From positions 91,979-155,978 of the forward strand of contig NZ_JAJUWU010000020.1 of assembly GCF_021390325.1 (NCBI RefSeq): a stretch of 64,000 nucleotides of DNA. Reading direction: 5' to 3'. The first letter of the stretch is position 1. The number at the start of each line of letters is the position of its first letter. A program made the translations under genes and the position numbers. Below, one piece after another: positions 54,126-63,050 of this stretch. Origin of the DNA: Jiella avicenniae. GTDB lineage: Bacteria; Pseudomonadota; Alphaproteobacteria; Rhizobiales; Rhizobiaceae. The notes under the pieces were generated by a model, which saw nothing but the letters and a program-made list of their open reading frames with translations, did not search any database and was not told the DNA's origin.

Positions 54126-54488
54126 TCAGAACGGGAACATTTCATCGAGAGACTTTAGTATCTCGTCAAGCGCGCGATCTGCTCCTGACGCTTTCCGTTT
54201 GGCAGCGTGAAATGTTTCTCTCATCATCCCATAAAAATTTTGAGCGTATAAATCATCTTTATCGATATCCTCATCGTTGAATGAATCAATTATATCTCCG
54301 TCTTTGTTAAAAATATCGACTGTATATATCGACCCCCGGTCCCCGTCTGACTCGCTAAGTTGTAGTGTGTATCCACTTATATTGCTCTGCAATACGGATT
54401 GATCACCCGCTAATGACCATGACAGACTCCCATCCTCTGTTTTGTTTTTTAACAAAGCAGCCAGTCTACGATACCGATCGAGCGACAT
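54126..54488 (-). CDS. Hypothetical small acidic protein of an AT-rich two-gene cassette
   Basis: A 120-residue protein starting at ATG 54488 after a strong GGAGAGGAGAAAG ribosome-binding site. The N-terminus is a basic helix (LDRYRRLAALLKNKT). The middle is beta-rich (LSWSLAG, YTLQLSES, YTVDIFNKDGDIIDSFNDED), and the C-terminus is helical (RALDEILKSLDEM). I recognise no named family. It overlaps the upstream gene by 23 bp, so the two are translated from one message. A+T content is far above the core genome, indicating acquisition. It lies in the convergent junction with dnaE. Confidence 0.72.
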   Translation of the reverse strand: MSLDRYRRLAALLKNKTEDGSLSWSLAGDQSVLQSNISGYTLQLSESDGDRGSIYTVDIFNKDGDIIDSFNDEDIDKDDLYAQNFYGMMRETFHAAKRKASGADRALDEILKSLDEMFPF

Positions 54489-55005
54489 TGTCAGCTTTCT
54501 CCTCTCCTCGAAGCGCGTATAAGAGTTCAACGAGTTGGTCGATGTCGTCGGAAATGATAGAATTTGCCTTACTTACATTGATTTTCCCCGGGTCATTAAT
54601 GTAGCGGTCAAGCTGACGCTCTAGCGCAGCAAAATTCCCAATACATTCATTCACAAGTTGTATTTGCTCTGTCGATAGCTTTTTGCTAGTGGATCGAACT
54701 TGTATTAGTAGGCGTCGGGCCTCTGAGTACCGCTCGCTCAATCTATTCCAAGCCTGCTCCCGATGGAGCGCTTTGATCGTTTCCATTGCCGTTATTACTG
54801 CAGACAAATCGATAAATGATTCGATCCTCAAAAGCTCTTCTCGGGCGGCGTTCGCAGCTTTCTCCGCTCGTAGCGCGGCATCGCCTGATTTCCTCACAGA
54901 GGCGATTGTAAACCAGAAGCCAATCAACGCGACAATGAAACCCAGAATGCTCGTCAGTTCCAAAAGACCTGACGCTTTTAGCCAGTTCACAGCTTCATCG
55001 TACAA
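54466..55005 (-). CDS. Hypothetical membrane-anchored helical protein of the same cassette
   Basis: A 179-residue protein with one N-terminal membrane helix (about 14-36, LTSILGFIVALIGFWFTIASV). A charged coiled coil (about 40-62) and a helical domain follow. No ATG fits: TTG 55005 with AGAGG seven bases upstream is preferred, GTG 54990 is an alternative. The helix-then-coiled-coil layout recalls membrane-tethered sensors or effectors seen in defence-type gene pairs, but I cannot name a family. It is AT-rich with rare codons (AGA, ATA, TTA), unlike dnaE and dinB on either side. Confidence 0.68.
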   Translation of the reverse strand: MYDEAVNWLKASGLLELTSILGFIVALIGFWFTIASVRKSGDAALRAEKAANAAREELLRIESFIDLSAVITAMETIKALHREQAWNRLSERYSEARRLLIQVRSTSKKLSTEQIQLVNECIGNFAALERQLDRYINDPGKINVSKANSIISDDIDQLVELLYALRGEEKADNVARSVS

Positions 55006-55145
55006 CCTTAGGCCTCTTGTCTAATGGGATGCAACTATAGGGCTCATTGCGAGCCTAGTTTCGCAGTAGTTCTGGCCGTCCCATCTACTCGTTCGATAAG
55101 TCGGTCGCACAGGGCAAACTTTCTAGCGTTGGGTATCCGCTATCA

Positions 55146-56468
55146 CTACTCCACGTCATTTTTGATGTTTGTGGAGCGGGAAGGTTGTGGACGAAATTGG
55201 CGGAAGGTGAGACCAGTTTCAATGGCTTTATCGCCGAACTTGCCGCGCAGCCTGTCGAGCGCGGCTTCCGCCTTGGCGCGTTTCAAGGCGCCCGGATCGA
55301 CGAGATCGACCGGGTCGGCGCCGGCTGCGGCGGAAAAATCCGCGCAGCCGATGCCGAGCAGCCTAAAGCGTGTTCCGTCGGTCTCCTTCTTCAGAAGTGC
55401 CCGTCCCGCGGCGAAGATGCGATCGGCGAGCCGCGTCGGATCCGTCAGCTTGCGATTGCGGGTTCTGAGCCGGAAATCCGCGGTCTTGAGCTTCAGGACC
55501 ACCGTCGAGGCCGCAAGATCGGTCTTCTTCAGTCTCGCCGCGACCTTTTCCGACAGATCGCGCAGGATGGGCGTCAATTCTTCCAGCGAGGCGATGTCGG
55601 CGTTGAAGGTCGTTTCGGCCGAGATGCTCTTGGCTTCCGAGCGCGGGCTGACCGAACGATCGTCGATGCCGCGGGACAGGCGCCAGAGCCGGCGACCGGT
55701 CTCGCCGTAGCGCTTCATCAGGTCGGTTTCTTCCATCGTCTGCAGCTGGCCGATCCGATGCAGGCCGTCGCGGGCGAGTTTCTGCTCCATCGCCTGGCCG
55801 ACACCCCAGATCAGGCTGATCGGCCTTTCCGCCAGAAACGCAGTCGTCTCCGCCCGGCCGATCACGGAAAAGCCGCGTGGCTTGGCGAGATCGCTGGCGA
55901 TCTTGGCGAGAAACTTGTTGTGGGAAAGACCGATCGAGACGGTGATGCCGAGTTCCGTCTCGATCCGCTTGGCGAGCCGGGCCAGCGTCATCGAGCCCGG
56001 CTCGCGATGCAGCGCTTCGGTGCCGGACAGGTCGAGAAAGGCTTCATCGATCGACAGTGGCTCGACGAGGGGGGTGGTCTCGCCCATCAGCACCCTGATG
56101 GATCGTGCGACGCCGACATATTTGGCCATGTCCGGCCGCAGCACGACCGCGTCCGGGCAGAGCTTCAGCGCCTTGAACATCGGCATCGCCGACTTCACGC
56201 CGCGGATGCGGGCGATGTAGCAGGCAGTCGACACGACGCCGCGCCGACCGCCGCCGATGATCAGCGGCTTGTCGGCGAGGTCGGGTCGGTCCCGCTTTTC
56301 GATGCTGGCATAGAAGGCGTCGCAGTCGATATGGGCGATCGACAGAGCCGCGGCCTCGGGATGGTCGAGAAGGCGAGGGCTGCCGCAGGCACGGCAGCGC
56401 TTCGCGCCCGGCGTGGCGGGCGTGAAGCAGTCGCGGCAGAAGATCGAGGGGACTAAGATGGCCATCAT
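55146..56468 (-). CDS. dinB: DNA polymerase IV (Y family)
   Basis: Error-prone translesion polymerase, 440 residues. An N-terminal CRDC-x13-CRAC zinc-finger-like segment, common in rhizobial DinB proteins, precedes the polymerase. The catalytic motif is [13 protein letters not shown], with [13 protein letters not shown] containing the second acidic pair. The little-finger region is at the C-terminus. Two adjacent ATGs (56468, 56465) are possible starts. The open frame continues upstream through the HAD gene on a different frame and is not real there. No LexA box was seen in its immediate upstream sequence. Confidence 0.94.
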   Translation of the reverse strand: MMAILVPSIFCRDCFTPATPGAKRCRACGSPRLLDHPEAAALSIAHIDCDAFYASIEKRDRPDLADKPLIIGGGRRGVVSTACYIARIRGVKSAMPMFKALKLCPDAVVLRPDMAKYVGVARSIRVLMGETTPLVEPLSIDEAFLDLSGTEALHREPGSMTLARLAKRIETELGITVSIGLSHNKFLAKIASDLAKPRGFSVIGRAETTAFLAERPISLIWGVGQAMEQKLARDGLHRIGQLQTMEETDLMKRYGETGRRLWRLSRGIDDRSVSPRSEAKSISAETTFNADIASLEELTPILRDLSEKVAARLKKTDLAASTVVLKLKTADFRLRTRNRKLTDPTRLADRIFAAGRALLKKETDGTRFRLLGIGCADFSAAAGADPVDLVDPGALKRAKAEAALDRLRGKFGDKAIETGLTFRQFRPQPSRSTNIKNDVE

Positions 56469-56577
56469 GCCCGCCGACGGTGAAATCCGATCATAGTCGG
56501 GTTGCCTCGAGGCGGCGAGAGGCCGTGGGCCCGAGCCCTGCCGTATTTCGTCCGGCCATTTCGCTTTCGCCAGAATC

Positions 56578-57234
56578 TCAGCTTTCGAGCCACGTCCGGA
56601 TCTTTGCCGCCGCCGTCGGCCAGTCGGTCGCGCTCTCCGCCCCCTGCGGCAAGGGCGGCAGGTGCGGCCGGAACACGTCGTTCGCCATGAAATGCAGAAG
56701 CCGAACCTGCGGGGCGCTGCGTCGCACGGCGGCGAGGTTGGGCGGCAGGTCGTCGACGAAGACGACGGGGCCGTCCCAGCGCTCGCACAGCTCCGCCACG
56801 ACGGCGCCCTTCGAGCGTTCGGTCGCAATCATCGGATAGAGGAGGCCACTGCGGTCGAGGGTCCGCCGCCGACGCTCGTAGTGGCTCGGCGTCATCGCCG
56901 TCAGGAAGACGATGTCGGCGAGGTCGGCAAAGCCGCCGAGCGTCTCCTGGGCGCAATCGACCGGGCGCTGGCGCGCCTCCTGCTCGCGATAGAGTTGCTC
57001 GGTGATGTCGTCCAGCCGATGGCCCGACAGTGCGGCGCCCGTGGCGATCTCCCGGACGTTGCCCGTCAGTCGAAAGCTCTCGGCATGTAGTTTCGCCCCA
57101 TGATCTTCGAGAAGCTCGCAGAACGGCGTGATGAATTGCAGGACCACTTCATCGACATCGAGGACGAGAAGTGCATTATGACGCTGCGACAGATCCGCGA
57201 TCGCCGGGCCTCTCGTTTCGGGCGATTTCGTCAT
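56578..57234 (-). CDS. HAD-superfamily hydrolase-like protein
   Basis: A 218-residue protein with the haloacid-dehalogenase core. Motif I is [13 protein letters not shown] (Asp26, Asp28), motif II the Thr of [10 protein letters not shown], motif III a Lys in TERSKGAVV, and motif [12 protein letters not shown] helical cap lies between motifs I and II. Phosphatase or phosphotransferase activity on a small molecule is likely; the substrate is unknown. It ends 109 bp upstream of dinB on the same strand. Confidence 0.82.
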   Translation of the reverse strand: MTKSPETRGPAIADLSQRHNALLVLDVDEVVLQFITPFCELLEDHGAKLHAESFRLTGNVREIATGAALSGHRLDDITEQLYREQEARQRPVDCAQETLGGFADLADIVFLTAMTPSHYERRRRTLDRSGLLYPMIATERSKGAVVAELCERWDGPVVFVDDLPPNLAAVRRSAPQVRLLHFMANDVFRPHLPPLPQGAESATDWPTAAAKIRTWLES

Positions 57235-57364
57235 GATGGTCCGAGATTGCGGCGTGACCCGGGGCAGATGGCATCGTCTTTCGCCCCTGTCCGCGGCAAA
57301 GCGGCGGTCTCGCCGACAAACGCCTTTGCCGGCGATGGCATACGAGGCGGCGAGGTCGGGCGCA

Positions 57365-57640
57365 TCAGTCGTTTAGGTCTTCGGGGCCGGCCAGAAGACG
57401 TCGCGCGGTGACGACCGACTGCGGGGGGACGTCTTGTGCAGCGCAGAACGCTTCGAGCGTCGGCTCGTGGGCGAGAATGAAATCGAGGACGCCGGGCAGA
57501 AATCCAGCGGCGCGGGCGGCATCCCGAAGTTGTGATTGCTCGATCCCGGTCAGGGCCAGAAAGCGCGGCCACAGAACCGGATCCGCCGCGATGAAGGTCA
57601 GGCCCTCGACTGCGATGGCTTCGGCCTCGTCGCGTCCCAT
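57365..57640 (-). CDS. DUF3572-family protein
   Basis: A 91-residue helical protein matching DUF3572, an alphaproteobacterial family usually next to divK. The core pattern EAIAVEGLTFIAADPVLW, RFLALTGI and a C-terminal VVTARRLL are characteristic. ATG 57640 is chosen; the frame extends upstream to a TTG. It is divergent from divK across about 150 bp, and 130 bp upstream of the HAD gene. No function is known. Confidence 0.85.
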   Translation of the reverse strand: MGRDEAEAIAVEGLTFIAADPVLWPRFLALTGIEQSQLRDAARAAGFLPGVLDFILAHEPTLEAFCAAQDVPPQSVVTARRLLAGPEDLND

Positions 57641-57787
57641 CGCGTTGCGGCCCGCGGCCTGTAGCCGAACGCTGCGGGGATCGTTAACGAAATTCAATCT
57701 GGCGATTCCCGATTCTTAATGAAATCCGCTTACATACGGATGGGGTAATCGAATTTCGTGGCCCGGTCGAGGCAAGGAGAATCGACG
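57641..57787. promoter_or_regulatory. DUF3572-divK divergent promoter region with CtrA-like site
   Basis: TTAACG-AAA-TTCAAT at 57684-57698 has the same TTAACG-N3-TTCAAT form as the element upstream of nlpD. It approximates the CtrA site TTAA-N7-TTAA. CtrA control of divK is known in Caulobacter. The AAGGAGA ribosome-binding site of divK lies at about 57775. Confidence 0.35.
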
Positions 57788-58159
57788 ATGGCGAAGAAAG
57801 TCATGATCGTCGAAGACAATGAGCTGAACATGAAGCTGTTCCGCGATCTCCTCGTCGCGCACGGCTACGACACCGTTCAGACGCGCAACGGACTGGACGC
57901 GATGGACCTCGCCCGGGCCGAGCGGCCGGACCTGATTCTGATGGACATCCAGCTCCCGGAGATCTCGGGGCTCGACGTCACCCGGCAGTTGAAGGCCGAC
58001 CCGGAACTCTTCAAGATTCCGATCATCGCCGTCACGGCCTTTGCCATGAAGGGCGACGAGGAGCGCATCCGCCAGGGCGGCTGCGAAGCCTACATCTCCA
58101 AGCCGATTTCGGTGAACCGCTTCATGGAAGTGATCCGCTCCTTCCTCGACGACGCCTGA
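57788..58159 (+). CDS. divK: Cell-cycle response regulator DivK
   Basis: Single-domain receiver protein, 123 residues, controlling the cell-cycle phosphorelay (PleC/DivJ, DivL-CckA-CtrA). The phosphoacceptor is Asp53 in [13 protein letters not shown], with acidic Glu9-Asp10 and Lys near the C-terminus in YISKPIS. No output domain. pleD follows after 8 bp, the conserved alphaproteobacterial pair. Confidence 0.96.
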   Translation: MAKKVMIVEDNELNMKLFRDLLVAHGYDTVQTRNGLDAMDLARAERPDLILMDIQLPEISGLDVTRQLKADPELFKIPIIAVTAFAMKGDEERIRQGGCEAYISKPISVNRFMEVIRSFLDDA

Positions 58160-58167
58160 GCGGCGCG

Positions 58168-59523
58168 ATGACCGCGCGCATTCTCGTCGTCGACGACATC
58201 GAGGTGAATCTGCGGCTTCTGACGGCAAGGCTGGCGGCGGAATATTACGAGGTCGCCGGCGCCGAGAGCGGCGAGGCGGCGCTGAAGCTGCTCGACGCCC
58301 AGCCCTTCGACCTCGTGCTGCTCGACGTGATGATGCCGGGTCTCGACGGCTTCGAGGTCTGCCGCCGCATCAAGGCCTCGCCGCGGCTGATGCACGTGCC
58401 CGTGGTGCTGATCACGGCGCTGGACCAGCCCGAGGACCGGCTGACGGGCCTCGAGGCCGGCGCCGACGACTTCCTCACCAAGCCGGTCGGCGATCTCGCT
58501 TTGATGTCCCGCGTCCGCAGCCTGACGCGGCTGAAGCGGATCACCGACGAGCTGCGGAGCCGGGCGGAGACGGCGATGCGGCTGGTCGGCGGCGAGATGG
58601 AAATGCTGCGCCGCCTCGCCACCACCACGGGATCGCGGACGCTCGCCTATGTCGAGACCGAAGCGGAGGGCCGCGCGATCGCGAGGCGCCTGAGGACCGA
58701 GACGACGCTGACCGTCGTTACCGAGCCGGCGGCGCTGATCGAGGCGGCGGGCGGCGCCGACGTCCTCGTCATCGACCTTGCGGCCGAACGCCACGATCCG
58801 CTGCGGCTGATCTCGCAGCTGCGCTCGGCAGAAGTGACGCGGCTCCTGCCGATCCTGGCGCTGGCCGAAGCCGGCGACGAGACGCGGGCGGCGCGGGCGC
58901 TGGAACTCGGCGCCAACGACTACGTCTCCCGGCCGATCGACCGCAACGAGCTCGCCGCGCGCCTCAGGACGCAGCTGCGGCGCCGGCGATACGACGAGGG
59001 CCTGCGCCAGTCGCTGCAGCAGACCATCGAACTCGCCGTCACCGACCCGCTGACGGGCCTGCACAACCGCCGCTTCCTCGACATCCATCTGGAGCGCGCC
59101 GCAGCCGGCGAGGGCGGCTTCGCCCTGGCGCTGTTCGACATCGACCATTTCAAGCGGATCAACGACGGCTTCGGCCACGATGCCGGCGACGCCGTTCTGA
59201 CCGAATTCGGCCGGCGCCTGAAGGCGGCGATCCGGGCGAGCGATCTCGCCTGCCGCTTCGGCGGCGAGGAATTCGCCGTGCTGATGCCCGGCGCCGACGT
59301 CGAGACCGCCGCGGCGGTGGCCGAGCGGATCCGCGAGGGGGTCGCGGGCGAACCCTTCGCCGCCGCCGCCGAGATGCTGGCGGTGACGGTCAGCGCCGGC
59401 GTCGCGGTGGTCTCGGCCGGCCGCGGCGAGACGCGCGAGGCGCTCGTCAAACGCGCCGACGCCGCGCTCTACGAGGCCAAGCGCGCCGGCCGCAACCGCA
59501 TCGGCATGGCCCGCGCCGCCTGA
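58168..59523 (+). CDS. pleD: Diguanylate cyclase response regulator PleD
   Basis: Makes cyclic di-GMP when phosphorylated, driving polar development in Caulobacter. 451 residues in three domains: receiver 1 (Asp53 in LLDVMMPGLDG), an adaptor receiver (about 150-280), and a GGDEF domain. The active site is GGEEF at 365-369. The allosteric inhibition site RASD (356-359) lies exactly five residues before it, so product feedback should be intact. It starts 8 bp after divK. Confidence 0.96.
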   Translation: MTARILVVDDIEVNLRLLTARLAAEYYEVAGAESGEAALKLLDAQPFDLVLLDVMMPGLDGFEVCRRIKASPRLMHVPVVLITALDQPEDRLTGLEAGADDFLTKPVGDLALMSRVRSLTRLKRITDELRSRAETAMRLVGGEMEMLRRLATTTGSRTLAYVETEAEGRAIARRLRTETTLTVVTEPAALIEAAGGADVLVIDLAAERHDPLRLISQLRSAEVTRLLPILALAEAGDETRAARALELGANDYVSRPIDRNELAARLRTQLRRRRYDEGLRQSLQQTIELAVTDPLTGLHNRRFLDIHLERAAAGEGGFALALFDIDHFKRINDGFGHDAGDAVLTEFGRRLKAAIRASDLACRFGGEEFAVLMPGADVETAAAVAERIREGVAGEPFAAAAEMLAVTVSAGVAVVSAGRGETREALVKRADAALYEAKRAGRNRIGMARAA

Positions 59524-59955
59524 CCGGCGGCGTCCGCGCCTCCGAGCGGGACGAGACGAGCTGCGCTCACCCTTCCGCTCCATCTTCCTGTCGGAGCATG
59601 ATCTGTCCCGAAAACCGGGTCCCGCTTTTCGGGATCATGCTCACGCAGCCGCGACGGCAACGATCTGTGGACAAGCCGGCCGGGGCGGCGAACGCGGTTG
59701 GCGCCGTCTTAACCCTGTTGCTAAAACTTTGCCCTTCCGGGCCGGGGCGAAGTTGCATTCGGCCCGGTTCTGGGCAAGTGTTCGGCCAGGGAATTGCAGG
59801 GCCCGCCGACGATTTCGGGCCCTCGGACAACCCCATGGAATGCTCAGGTCCGCCGCATCTCCTGGGTCCCGTGGGGGGCCGGTCGGCACCGCGCAAGGGT
59901 GGTTTCCTCGTACCGCCGCGCGGAGGCCGGCCGGCCACTGTTTTCGGGCCGGCCC
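59524..59955. other. Intergenic region after pleD
   Basis: A 432-bp gap between convergent pleD and a minus-strand hypothetical gene. It contains one rhizobial palindromic repeat (listed separately) and no convincing gene. Confidence 0.5.
59594..59642. repeat. 49-bp rhizobial intergenic palindrome
   Basis: The outer arms GAGCATGATC and GATCATGCTC are reverse complements, with inner TCCCGAAAA/TTTTCGGGA continuing the stem around a CCGGGTCCCGC centre. Elements of this GCATGATC-CCGAAAA form are dispersed in many Hyphomicrobiales genomes. It follows pleD by 70 bp and may also act as a transcription stop. Confidence 0.75.
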
Positions 59956-60468
59956 TCACGACAGTCCGCTCTTTTCCGCCGCCATGTCCCGCACCTCGGC
60001 CGCGCGCCGGCGGATTTCGCTCTGCTCGAACTTGAAAAGCTGCGGGTCGCGAAACGCCTCCGGCGACCGGAGGCGCATCGCGCCGAGCCGCAGCGCCATC
60101 ACCGCATCCTTCGGCAGTCGCTTCAGGCAGGGCGGCGCGACGGCGGTCGATTCGCCCCGCCGCGCGCCGAAGCGGCAGGTGAAGCTCCGCCGGCAGTCGC
60201 CGCGCCGGCAATTGCGGGTGAGCCCCTGGGCGATCGCCGCCAGCGCCCGCTCGTCGTCGGCCGGGCCGGGCGCCCCGTCGCCCGCGTCCTCGGCCGGACG
60301 TTCGTCCTTGCAATGTCTGCGCCTTGGCGGCTTGCGGCCGGCGCCCGCGGCGATCAGCGCCAGGCGGCAGGCGCTGATATGGCGCCGCGCGATGGCCACG
60401 CTCTCCGCCCGCTCCTCGGCGGTGACGGGCCGTTCCTCGCCCTCGTCCTTCGCGCCGCGTCTTGCCAT
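59956..60468 (-). CDS. Hypothetical Cys/Arg-rich protein, 170 residues
   Basis: Begins at ATG 60468 after a strong GGAGGACACC ribosome-binding site. An acidic N-terminal stretch is followed by a helix (RAESVAIARRHISACRL) and a disordered Pro/Asp stretch. A Cys-rich core (CRRGDCRRSFTCRF near residues 98-111) and a helical C-terminus follow. Cysteines are spaced loosely enough for metal binding or disulfides. I recognise no family. It is GC-rich like the core genome. It is convergent with pleD. Confidence 0.6.
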   Translation of the reverse strand: MARRGAKDEGEERPVTAEERAESVAIARRHISACRLALIAAGAGRKPPRRRHCKDERPAEDAGDGAPGPADDERALAAIAQGLTRNCRRGDCRRSFTCRFGARRGESTAVAPPCLKRLPKDAVMALRLGAMRLRSPEAFRDPQLFKFEQSEIRRRAAEVRDMAAEKSGLS

Positions 60469-60994
60469 GGTGTCCTCCGCGCACGGCTTCCCGTTCCCGC
60501 GCCGCCTTTTCGCGGGCGGGTGGGTGCCCGATCCGTTCTGCCGCCCTTCGTGCCAAAAGCACTCGGGCGGAGTCTCTGTCCCGTCCTCAAGCTTCGCCTT
60601 TCGGCTCGCTGACGGGCCCCTGATCGCCGCCCTCGCGAAAGGCTCGGGCGGCGGTGCACCGGAGGCAAGCCCTCCGTTCAATCAACAATCCGGCTCGCCT
60701 CCGGCGCACCGCGCGGCTCTGATGCGACCTCCCATGGACCGTCGCCCGCCTGATCGACGGGTTCCGGTGGCGGCTGGCGCTTCACCCGCCGCGCCTTTTC
60801 AGCGCGGCGACCTCAAGCGGACCGATCCGCACCCGCGCCGTATTACGCGAGGGGCCAGCGGCGCCGGAAGGCCGTCCGGGACGCCCGCCCTCCGGAAGGG
60901 CAGACGGCGCGGAGACCGCATCGCCGGCCCGCAGACGCTCCCGGCGAGCGCCCGTGCCCGGTTCCCGTCGACTGGTGTCGGGTGGACCGGCGAT

Positions 60995-61081
60995 GGGGGG
61001 AGTATGGGGGCGTGGGGAGGGGCGGGGATAAGGTTTTTGGGGAGGATGAGGGGAATCAGGGGGTTGGGGGGGAATCGGGGG
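60995..61081 (+). repeat. G-run tract with G-quadruplex potential
   Basis: Ten runs of four to seven G lie on the plus strand within 87 bp, at 60995, 61006, 61014, 61019, 61024, 61039, 61050, 61059, 61066 and 61077. They are separated by 1-11 bases, mostly A/T-containing. Nothing similar occurs elsewhere in the window. It marks the left edge of the AT-rich island. Confidence 0.8.
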
Positions 61082-61246
61082 AGAGATATTGGCGGGAGTG
61101 GAGGCAGGGCGCCCTCTGGCCTGATTGTGGGAGAGAGGGCGATCTCACCGTTTCGGCAAATCCAAGTGATAGAGATAGCAAGAGAGGGCTACACTCGGAC
61201 AGTGTGACCTCAACAGCATCCTGCACGAAGCGTAATTGTCTAAGGA

Positions 61247-61298
61247 AAATCAGCATTAGCAAATAATGTTTTATAAATCAGCGTTAGCAAATAATTTT
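61247..61298. repeat. Pair of AT-rich direct repeats
   Basis: AAATCAGCATTAGCAAATAA at about 61247 is repeated as AAATCAGCGTTAGCAAATAA at about 61275, one mismatch, 28-bp period. They lie just downstream of the caspase gene's stop codon and could be a remnant of an integration or replication element. Confidence 0.6.
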
Positions 61299-61348
61299 GT
61301 ATCCTGAGAATAAGATGACAGGGATGGACCTATTGTACCCAGTCGCAT

Positions 61349-62836
61349 TCATTCTTCTGTTGCTTTCGAGTCTTCTTGAAGAGATTTTGCAATATCATTT
61401 CGTATAAAATTGAGATATGCAGACCATAAACCGTCGACATACGACGTAATAAGATCCACTCTTTTAGCCGAAAACACCTCATAGTGCCACTTGTTGCGGA
61501 TATCGACACGAAAATCTCCAAAACCATGGTCAATATAAGTATTACTCTTCGTGAATATAACGATATTTATCCGACTAGGTATTACAGAAAAATAAAGATT
61601 ATATTTTTTAAGTGCGGGATAGCGCGGTATGAACTCACAAACAGTTGTTGGTTGTTCGTACGTGTCAAGGTTCGATCTGAAGCCAGTAACAACCGATATT
61701 TCCCTTTCTATCGGTTCCGCCGACGGCCGCGATGTAATACTCTCTATTTTAGAGAAACTTGAAGAAAATGGCAATATATTTAAACGCTCCGTGCGCTTTT
61801 CCTTAACGGGTGAAGCCAGATAAGGAGGGGTTGCCGACTGTCGCCCCAACCAATCGCCTATTTCAGATCGATTTGGTGTCGAATCGGGAGTTAATGACCC
61901 CAAACTTAAATTGAATAGACTATTCAAATCCCCATTTATTGTCTTTTCGCCCAAATAACGATGTACGCTATCAATATATTCCAGAATCTCATCTTTACTG
62001 CAATATATTTCCGACTTTTCACCAACTATTTTTAGTAAGTTTTTGTCTTCAGTGGCTAAAGCGCCTTTATTTTCTGGCTCAATATCGACGACAATTTTTG
62101 ATACATCCTTTACAAGATGGTCATCAACTTGAACGAAAACGTCTGTAAAGCTTCCTTGTATGACGAAATATGGCGTTTGTGAATCCGATTTTTCAAAATC
62201 GTCTGAGATAAAATCGATAAGGGCTTTGTATCTGATCGGGCCGACTTCTGAATTCTTAATCGCTTTGCCGATACAATTCGTAAAATCGCTTAAAATAGTT
62301 TGAAATGAATTCTGATCTCTTTGTGAAGAAAATAAAAAATAGCAGGAGTTGTAAAGTCCTGCCGAAGCTTTAACGTACTTTTCCGTGGTTTCTGGATCTT
62401 TGATATACTGAGCACCCGACTCGCAAGCATCGACAATTTTCACGGTGAGAGCTGGAGACGTCGATCGAATAAGACCGTCAAGCTCCGAATTTGATAGAGA
62501 TGTTTGGCGAGATCTTGATGACTTATAGCCAGGTAGGACGTAATTAAACTCATCGTTGTGAAAGCGGCCATGACCAGAAAAGTAGAATAAAAAGGTCTCT
62601 ATCTCCTGGTTACATATTTCGTCAATAAACTCAGCAATCTCAAGCTTTATCTTCTCTCCCGATTTGCCAAAAGAGCCGGATATAACCTTTGTTGTGGAAA
62701 AATCGCCATTCTCGCATATACGCTGCATCAGCTGGAGGTCGGCCTCACAACCCGGCAAGTCAGACGCTTCATCGGAATGATAATCCGAAAAGCTTATTAG
62801 TAGCGCAATTTTCAAATTCACGACCTTCGTATACAT
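61349..62836 (-). CDS. Orphan caspase-family (peptidase C14) protein
   Basis: A 495-residue protein with an N-terminal caspase p20-like domain. The catalytic His is His89 in FYFSGHGRF and the Cys is Cys138 in VDACESGAQ, each at the end of a beta strand, as in metacaspases and bacterial caspase-like proteases. KIALLISFSDY at the start is the first core strand. Residues about 240-495 are Ser/Asp-rich then beta-rich and match nothing I know; they may be a sensor or substrate domain. Sequence context favours TTG 62815 (GAAGG eight bases upstream) as an alternative to ATG 62836. It is strongly AT-rich, alone in its island, with its own promoter. Related proteases act in regulated cell death and phage defence. 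Confidence 0.85.
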   Translation of the reverse strand: MYTKVVNLKIALLISFSDYHSDEASDLPGCEADLQLMQRICENGDFSTTKVISGSFGKSGEKIKLEIAEFIDEICNQEIETFLFYFSGHGRFHNDEFNYVLPGYKSSRSRQTSLSNSELDGLIRSTSPALTVKIVDACESGAQYIKDPETTEKYVKASAGLYNSCYFLFSSQRDQNSFQTILSDFTNCIGKAIKNSEVGPIRYKALIDFISDDFEKSDSQTPYFVIQGSFTDVFVQVDDHLVKDVSKIVVDIEPENKGALATEDKNLLKIVGEKSEIYCSKDEILEYIDSVHRYLGEKTINGDLNSLFNLSLGSLTPDSTPNRSEIGDWLGRQSATPPYLASPVKEKRTERLNILPFSSSFSKIESITSRPSAEPIEREISVVTGFRSNLDTYEQPTTVCEFIPRYPALKKYNLYFSVIPSRINIVIFTKSNTYIDHGFGDFRVDIRNKWHYEVFSAKRVDLITSYVDGLWSAYLNFIRNDIAKSLQEDSKATEE

Positions 62837-62887
62837 CTACAGAAGTTGGCCGGCACTGTCGCCAAGCGTAACACCGGGCTTCTAAGT

Positions 62888-62916
62888 ATATTAAAACTCT
62901 AGATGGCTCTTTGCAA
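62888..62916 (-). promoter_or_regulatory. Sigma-70-like promoter of the caspase gene
   Basis: On the minus strand TTGCAA (62916-62911) and TAATAT (62893-62888) are separated by 17 bp, ending about 50 bp before the ATG. It is the only good promoter match upstream, and it starts within the AT-rich segment. Confidence 0.5.
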
Positions 62917-63050
62917 TAGGACGCGTGCGTGGCAGGTGGCCACCAGCAGATTAACGACCCCTACTGACAGGTGGCGGCAGTTGATGCGCCGGGGAAGCAA
63001 GTGAAGTCCGCCAGGGCGTTTGTCCTCGGCATTGGGCCGATCCGCCGTCG

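Larger units (their letters stand above)
60469..61348. other. Intergenic region at the junction to the caspase island
   Basis: About 880 bp without a convincing gene. The left part (to about 60990) is ordinary GC-rich sequence. The middle is a G-run tract (60995-61081), and after about 61140 base composition switches abruptly to AT-rich with a pair of direct repeats at 61247-61298. Confidence 0.55.

Noticed and set aside
54109..55145. Prophage or integrative element
   Set aside because: AT-rich and foreign-looking, but no integrase, attachment-site repeat or phage structural gene is visible; only two genes.
56469..56828. N-terminal extension of DinB
   Set aside because: The frame is open to 56828 but lies in a different frame through the HAD gene and codes for Arg/Ser-rich low-complexity sequence; family N-terminus begins at 56468.
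61140..62920. Caspase gene as part of a larger defence operon
   Set aside because: No other AT-rich gene adjoins it on either side within the window; flanks are GC-rich and unrelated. A partner beyond the IS110 end cannot be excluded.
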